A program made the position numbers and the translations under genes. The notes below the pieces were generated by a model. It saw only the letters and a list, made by a program, of their open reading frames with translations, made no database searches and was not told where the DNA came from. This document shows positions 58,259-64,000 of a stretch of 64,000 nucleotides of DNA, piece by piece. Location: the NCBI GenBank assembly GCA_941918925.1, contig OW799236.1, positions 116,514,562 through 116,578,561 of the forward strand, given 5' to 3'. Origin of the DNA: Phyto melanocephala (taxonomy: Eukaryota; Arthropoda; Insecta; Diptera; Rhinophoridae). Within the stretch, counting starts at the first letter, position 1. Each line of letters opens with the position of its first letter.

Positions 58259-58991
58259 TCTATATATATAATATTGAAACTCTGTGTGTGTGTGTTAGCT
58301 ATAGACTCCGAAACCGATCGGGCTCAAACTTTGGTAAGTTGTTGTACACATACCAGGGAGTGTTTATGGATAGAAAAAAGTGGGCGGGGCCACGCCCATA
58401 AAAAATTAGTTATCATTTTAAGGTACTTGCACATGACCGATTTTTCTGAAACTTTGCACACATATCGAGCTGTCATGACTAAATAATTTCGTGATAAGAA
58501 AAGTGGGCGGGGCTACGCCCCTAAAAAAGTTTTAATTTGGAGGTACTTGCACTGGACCGATTTTTCTGAAACTTTGCACACATATTGAGCTGTCATGACC
58601 TTATCATTTCCTAATTAGAAAAGTGGGCAGGGCCACGTCCATAAAAAAAGTTATAATTTTGAGGTACTTGCACTGGACCGATTTTTCTGAAACTTTGCAC
58701 ACATACTGAGCTGTCATGACTTTACAATTTTGTGATTAGAAAAGTGGGCAGTGCCACGCCTATAAAAAAAAGGTATCATTTTGAGGTACTTGCACTGGAC
58801 CGATTTTTCTGAAACTTTGCACACATATTGAGCTGTTATGACTTTACAATTTTGTGATTAAAAAAGTGGGCAGGGCCACGCCCATAAAAAAAAATTATAA
58901 TTTTTAGGTTTTTGCTCTTGATATTCAATGAAAATTCAGAATGCATTTTGATTCATTAAGGGGCGTAGCAACGCGCGCCGGGATTTTCTAG
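58259..58991 (+). mobile_element. non-autonomous Helitron with five 120-bp tandem repeats
   Basis: The 5' end TCTATATATATAATATTGAA is followed by a GTGTGTGTG tract. The 3' end GCGCGCCGGGATTTTCTAG has a GC-rich hairpin before CTAG. Insertion is between A and T, without target duplication, as expected for Helitrons. Inside are about five tandem units of roughly 120 bp with GAGGTACTTGCACTGGACCG, ATTTTTCTGAAACTTTGCAC and AAAGTGGGCAGGGCCACGCC. The truncated relative at 8921-9381 has the same unit. Non-coding. Confidence 0.75.
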
Positions 58992-60764
58992 TTTAATAAA
59001 TAAAAGTGATTATCGTGACAAAATATATGATGAAATGAAACAAAAATAACTAATACTTGTTTTCGACAACCAAATATTGTTATAGAAACTATAATATGAC
59101 CATCGTGATCACGTCGTAACCATGGTTTTTCTTTGAGTGTAGTGTTCTAATGTCCAGCATTGGCAAAGGAAATATAAAGGATTACAGATAGGCACACATG
59201 AATTGTGGATGCTATGGGGCACCTCAGTCTAAAGTAGATGTGGACGATTACGACAGATTGTGGGACATAAGGTGTTGGTTATCACCAGTCGGCAGTGTGA
59301 AATCGTTTGATACTCTAGAGTAAAAACAGGTAGAGACACGAGACTAAGTGAAGGAAGGAATGAAAATCGGTAGCCTTTAAATCTCTGTGGAACGAGGGTG
59401 TTGAAGAGTGACCCAAAATCGTAGTTGATTACATCGATAGTCCTTCTGCACGAATTCAAATATATATGGTCAAACAAATTATATTTTTTAATTTAACAAC
59501 ACAGCGATAAGGAAGTAAAGTTGGCTGCAAAACAACTGATCTTGCGTTTTTTCGTATTTTCTTTAATTGTTCAAAAGTAATTTCATTTATAGTTCTTAAG
59601 GTCAATCTAGCGATTTTTTTAAATTTTTGTTAACATAACAAAGTTGTTCCTAGGTATGTTATTTCAGCTTAAAAGTTAGTCGTGCAAATTTAGGGTAGAA
59701 AAACAAAAGCTTTTATTCAATATTAAAATTTACTGGAATATATGTACATTGGCTTAACAATACCACTCTGAGGGGTATTTGTCCCATCCAGAAATTGAAA
59801 AAATAAAAGTTAAGATTTTAAAGGAAATAAATATCTTGAAGCTCTTGCCACCCCCAGAACAATTTTTTAGTTACGCTGATGGCAATATGCAATAAAGGCA
59901 TACGATAAGCAATGCTATGATTAGTTTAATATGGTCATAATCTACTACAATCTACTTGAATTATAAAAACATTTACAGCTCTGATCATATCGGTCCCTTG
60001 TGATTTCCTATAACAATTCTGGCACAATGACTATTTTGATATTGTTCCTTTTAAGGTTACATCTATCCACACTTCGGTTCTATAACGTAAAAAAAAACGA
60101 AACACTCTTACACAGTTCATTTTATGGAGTTAAACATAATCACTGACAATTTAAACACATTGGTATGAGGTGTATAAAATCTTTGTAATTTTTTATATGT
60201 CACACCGTTTCCACAACAAACATGTCTCAACATGTAATGACATGATGTTTTTCTTGTTGTGCAAGTACTTATATTAAATAAAATATCGCAGTGAAAGAGA
60301 ATATTAAACTATTTTAGGAAATTACAGTGAAACAATTAGTGGCATTTGTAAAGCATACCAGCATTGTTGTATCAGAAGTAGCATTACTTTAAAGTGGAGG
60401 TGATGATTAAGAATTGTGGTCGAATATTTTAAATTCCTTATCACTAAGCGTTGTCAATTTAAGTGGCTAAATTATCGTTTTTGTTGTGGTGTTTAAAATA
60501 ATCAAGAGTATTTGAGTGCTACATATGTTGACCTTAAACTGCAGTTAAAAGTTCTAAACATTTAAAAATTTTTTCAACAAAGCATTTTTAGATGATTTAT
60601 TTTACTAGTTGTCGTATGATCTCTATTCTAGTGTTTATACAAGCCACATTTTTGTTAGGATACACGAGAGCTAGCGTTTAAAATTTGCTTTTAAATTTTG
60701 ATTTTCAAACTCCATATATTAAATAAAAATCTTTTTTATTTCGATAATTTCAAAAATCATCAGC
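58992..60764. other. intergenic, no gene seen
   Basis: AT-rich with a few GC-richer patches (59150-59480) that give short open frames without recognisable motifs. Confidence 0.4.
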
Positions 60765-60930
60765 ACTCTTTGATTGGGATATTCTAGTGTTGGATGTTAA
60801 TATCATCAATTTAATTCACAAGTTTTTAATAAAATAGAAAGAGTGCTGATGATGAAGTCGTAGCTGGTTTCAAAAATGCATTCCACTCGGCTAGTGGCGG
60901 CATAAAAACTTCCTGTTTCAGCTTATTCTT
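60765..60930 (+). repeat. GTGCTGATGATGAAA dispersed repeat, inverted pair
   Basis: A forward copy at 60838-60930 (GAGTGCTGATGATGAAGTCG, then AGCTGGTTTCAAAAATGCAT) is preceded by a reverse partial copy (AATCATCAGCACTCTTTGAT, near 60755-60830). This inverted pair matches both halves of the copy at 16520-16695. Confidence 0.6.
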
Positions 60931-61669
60931 TTATTATCACAAATAGAAAAATTTAATCTCTTCGTATAGAAGAGTTAAAATAGAAATGAACTCAAGCCAG
61001 AAATAAATAAAAAAAATATTGTCTTACGAAACCTTAAAGGTTCGAATAAAAATTAATGTAGTTGTGTTTTTTTTTAAGTTCTTGTATTCTTTTAGGAAGA
61101 GCTTTTTCAAATACCTTACTTAGTTTGCAATACTTTTATGAAATTTCTTTGAGCATATATGAGAAAGAAGCAATAACTTTATATAGATTCATGACATTGC
61201 GGCAAAGGGCTTTATCTGTTACCATTATTGGGTGAAGTCTTGTTTCTTTATTATCATCATCTGATGAAGATGCTTAATTTTCAGTTGCACAACTAAAAGC
61301 GTTGTAAAAAATATCAATAATTGCCCGATAAATTCCATGTGCAAAATATAGTTGTTGCTTGGGTGCAATATTGTTTGCCGATTTTCAGCATTCTAGAAGC
61401 TCCGGCTATTGTGAAGCCTACTATTTCACTAGACATTGATACACCAAAATAATCTAAACAATAAATTTACTATAAATCGATTTTATCAAAAATTTTGATT
61501 CAACATGCATAAGGTTAATTCTTTTTGTTGATCTGGTTAAACACATATGGCTTGCTGAACCAATTTTAATTGAATTGATATTGTGCACAGGAAAATCTCT
61601 TTCAAATAAATTTATTTTTTTATTAATGTCAGTTGTATAATGTTAATTGTGTTACAGGATCAGTTCTAC
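60931..61669. other. intergenic, possible degraded coding relic on minus strand
   Basis: Minus-strand translation of about 61030-61450 gives interrupted protein-like pieces (MSSEIVGFTIAGASRMLKI; PIMVTDKALCRNVMNLYKV). Several stops break it and I do not recognise the family. It may be an old transposon gene. Confidence 0.25.
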
Positions 61670-61727
61670 GCTTTTGTGAAGGGTATATTTAAATTTGGTA
61701 GAGCCGAATATAGCGCTCTTACTTGTT
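61670..61727 (+). mobile_element. 3' terminus of a DINE-1-like element
   Basis: GTGAAGGGTATATTTAAATT, a degraded hairpin (TTTGGTAGAGCCGAATATAG) and CGCTCTTACTTGTT. The 5' part of the element is not recognisable to its left. Confidence 0.55.
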
Positions 61728-61805
61728 TTGTCAATTATCACAAAAAAAAAAACGAAAAAAATAATTTTTTTTCAAAATTTGTTAAAGTTAATAGACGTAT
61801 TTATT

Positions 61806-62446
61806 TCAATTGAATTTCAACATAATATTTTGTACATTCTGGCCACCACCTGCTGTCCTATTATTTTCATGGCATATATACCCATGTAAGGTTTCACAGG
61901 CTCTAACAGCACCATCTGCATTCAAAACACAATTACTTGGATTGTTAGACCCCACAATTTGTGGATCATTAAAGTCGCTAAATTTAATATTAAAGTAGTC
62001 GGCCATTAAAACAGAATTTAATAATTTATTCACATCTTTTAAATCAATATTTTCGTTGGCTCTAAGCCAAAACTCGGGTTTTGGATCTAAAAAAAAAAAT
62101 AAATACAATTTCAATCTATTTATTAAAAGCTAATTTCTCACCAAAACTTTGTGTAAGATACTGCAATAACAACTCGTCGGCTTTGAAGTCTTTAAGGGTA
62201 ACTAAGTCCATATTTTTATTTTTACACTCTTCATATGCTTGCTGCCAGGTGAACTGTTAAAAAAAATGATTAAAACTAGTTAGAAATTTTTTGTAATTAA
62301 TTTTTTATTTTTATTACCTTTTCTTGCGCCTCTATATAGTAGGTGTTGTTGTCAGTCTTAAACCATTTTGTTATAGGAGCTGCAAAAACTGTGCTGTAGT
62401 TCAAACCCACAGCGGCTACAATTGCAAATATCCATATTGCATTCAT
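61806..62446 (-). CDS. secreted C-type-lectin-like protein, three exons
   Basis: Exons on the minus strand are 62318-62446, 62142-62253 and 61806-62086, with GT-AG introns, encoding 173 residues. The signal peptide MNAIWIFAIVAAVGLNYSTV-FA is followed by ITKWFKTDNNTYYIEAQEK. The C-type lectin-like domain begins FTWQQAYEECKNKNMDLVTL and continues EFWLRANENIDLKDV, NNPSNCVLN and CETLHGYICHE, matching the FTWxxAxxxC...LVTL, SNC and C-x(6)-YIC landmarks of fly lectin-like proteins. A typical EPN or QPD sugar-specificity motif and WND are not visible, so calcium-dependent sugar binding is doubtful. Such small fly lectins are often immune or accessory-gland proteins. The short domain is complete in frame. 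Confidence 0.82.
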
Positions 62447-63009
62447 GCCGACCTTTTATCAAATGATTTTAAACCATTGTACAATATTTTTATTATTCAT
62501 ATTTAAAGAATTTTAAATTTTTGCTTATCAAAATTGTGTGGTTTTATTTTTTTGTTGTTAAAAATAAAAAATGAAAAAAATTACACGGAAATATAAAAAA
62601 TAACTTTTAAAATATAAAGTGGCATGAGTATAAACGAGATTTTTTTATCATCTTTCATCAGGAATGAAATTAAAGCCGCCGTTTACACTAAAACTTTCAA
62701 ACTTATGTTTAATTGTATATGGTGTAAATTGTCATCTAAACTTATAATAAGATTGTAAAAAAAACTGTGTCTGTACACTCAAGGAAAAAAAAACATGGTT
62801 GTGGTAATCATAATTTAAGAGCAGAATACTATGATTGATTGTAGTCAAAACACATACATAACATTTGCAAGTTATCATTGTTATGTTTAATTAAAGTATT
62901 ATGTAATCATCTTATTATGATTACAAACAAAATGGTCAATATTTTCTTTTCTCTAAAACCATTAGTTTATTGATTTAATAATTAAATTTTATGATACCAA
63001 TATGTTTTA
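62447..63009. other. upstream region of the lectin-like gene
   Basis: AT-rich DNA that includes the presumed promoter. A repeat block (CATGGTTGTGGTAATCATAA to GTTTAATTAAAGTA, 62795-62900) is shared with 58145-58255. No other gene. Confidence 0.45.
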
Positions 63010-63011
63010 TA

Positions 63012-63782
63012 CGTAGAAACTCGATTCTTGCACGTAATGAAAACCGGGCTCGGTGCAAGTTTCGAGGTTGTCGCAAGTACCAAATATTGATTTCCCATAC
63101 AAAATAAGGTTTAAAATCTAAGATTACATATTATTCAATCAATTCATAACACTTAAGTTCAACGTATTCGTATAACAGTAGATACATATTTAATGTGGAA
63201 TTAAAGAAATTTAAATTTATTGCTTGTTTTGTACAAAGTCGCTTGTTCAGTACTATACTGTGTCTTAGTCTCTTTCCATTTTTGGAAACTCCGAGGGTTT
63301 AAGCGTCTTTCTTCTCCCAGGGCCGGATTCAGAATGCGCCACTAATTTCTTTATGGTGTTTTCATTTCTCTTAACAAGACTAATTGTTGATCTATGCACA
63401 TGAAAACTTTGGGCTAAGGAATTGATGAAAAACCCAGCACTTAAATTCTTTAATATCTCAGCTTTGTCTTTAATTGTCAGCAACGTAAATTTGTTTCTTT
63501 GCATTATGACACCGCACCTCTCAATAGTCAGGTTTCAGCTGATTTAAATTATGTACAACATTTCATCAGTTGCATAAAACGACGGGGATTTCCCGAAATG
63601 TATTCAGTCTAAGAAAACGTAAACAAAGCAGCACGCAAGAGTAATACAAGAGTAATGTTGCAAGTATCGAGTTCAAAATTTTCGTATGCCGCAAGTACTG
63701 AGTGCGTACTGAAAAATATTTCTATGTTGCAAGAATCGAGGTGTGCAAGTATCAAGTATATGCAAGAATCGAGTTACTACTG
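63012..63782 (-). mobile_element. pogo/Tigger-like element, internally deleted
   Basis: The left end GTAGAAACTCGATTCTTGCA and the right end (reverse of AGTAACTCGATTCTTGCATA) are inverted repeats of about 25 bp. They are flanked by TA (63010-63011 and 63783-63784), as in pogo elements. Subterminal TCGATTCTTGCA/TGCAAGTATCGAG words recur several times. It holds a truncated transposase gene at 63265-63504. Confidence 0.78.
63265..63504 (-). pseudogene. pogo/Tigger-like transposase, truncated CENP-B HTH region
   Basis: The minus-strand frame starts MQRNKFTLLTIKDKAEILKN and contains INSLAQSFHVHRSTISLVKR and KTLKPSEFPKMERD. This is the N-terminal helix-turn-helix of pogo/Tigger transposases followed by the start of the second CENP-B HTH. 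It ends after about 79 residues without the DDE catalytic domain, because the element is internally deleted. It could still make a short DNA-binding peptide. Confidence 0.72.
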
Positions 63783-63784
63783 TA

Positions 63785-64000
63785 TTTTATTACAATATTT
63801 ATTAATACTATTACTTTATTTATTATTTTCTTTTTACTCAACAAGAAGAAAAAGAAAAGAGTTTAAAATAAATTATTATTAGCAAAAAACGAGATATATC
63901 CTTTTTTTAAAGAATATTAACAATTACCAATAGAAAAATCTATATTCTAAAGAAATCAAATATAACAATTATTAGTTTCTTTGACCTTTAATAATAATAT
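63785..64000. other. AT-rich window end, nothing recognised
   Basis: Short AT-rich stretch with no supported feature. Confidence 0.4.

Noticed and set aside
1..64000. CRISPR arrays, operons, phage or other bacterial features
   Set aside because: Intron-bearing fly genes and eukaryotic transposons throughout; the tandem arrays lack unique spacers.

Overview
This AT-rich window comes from a fly (Diptera) and most likely from a calyptrate such as a blow fly or its relatives. The host genes are intron-bearing orthologues of Drosophila genes. The repeats include many INE-1/DINE-1-like Helentron copies, and the peptide genes are insect defensin-like. The exact species cannot be fixed from the sequence alone.

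Left third (1-25.1 kb, minus strand): this is the gene out at first (oaf). Its four exons are rebuilt here with exact splice sites, and coding exon 1 lies 21.3 kb from exon 2. Intron 2 is mostly one DINE-1-like insertion. Intron 1 is a repeat archive: two oppositely oriented 29-bp tandem arrays, a Helitron relic, a near-perfect 107-bp-arm hairpin, DINE-1-like copies, a candidate solo LTR, a pair of MITEs and a LINE relic. The oaf reading frame ends in UGA-C, is followed eight codons later by a second UGA-C, and is then open for 119 codons. This resembles the readthrough organisation I recall for Drosophila oaf.

Middle (25-33 kb): Slh (the Sly1/SCFD1 SM protein) is complete in five exons on the plus strand and diverges from oaf. 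I recall that oaf and Slh neighbour dpp in Drosophila, so this is probably the fly dpp/oaf/Slh neighbourhood, but dpp is not in the window. A single cationic defensin gene sits between oaf and Slh.

Right (33-64 kb): this part is mostly nested DNA transposons. They include several TIR elements, a hAT-like element, a deleted mariner, two pogo/Tigger-like elements, Helitrons and many DINE-1-like elements. A tandem cluster of four small six-cysteine CS-alpha-beta (defensin-like) genes lies at 44.5-49.4 kb. All five defensin-type genes share the same signal peptide and a TATAAATA box 69-71 bp from the ATG. The four clustered mature peptides are neutral to acidic, and two of them have lost the dibasic propeptide cleavage site. 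A three-exon C-type-lectin-like gene lies at 61.8-62.4 kb on the minus strand.

The defensin-type cluster and the lectin look like an immunity or secretion-related accessory layer placed around two conserved housekeeping and developmental genes.
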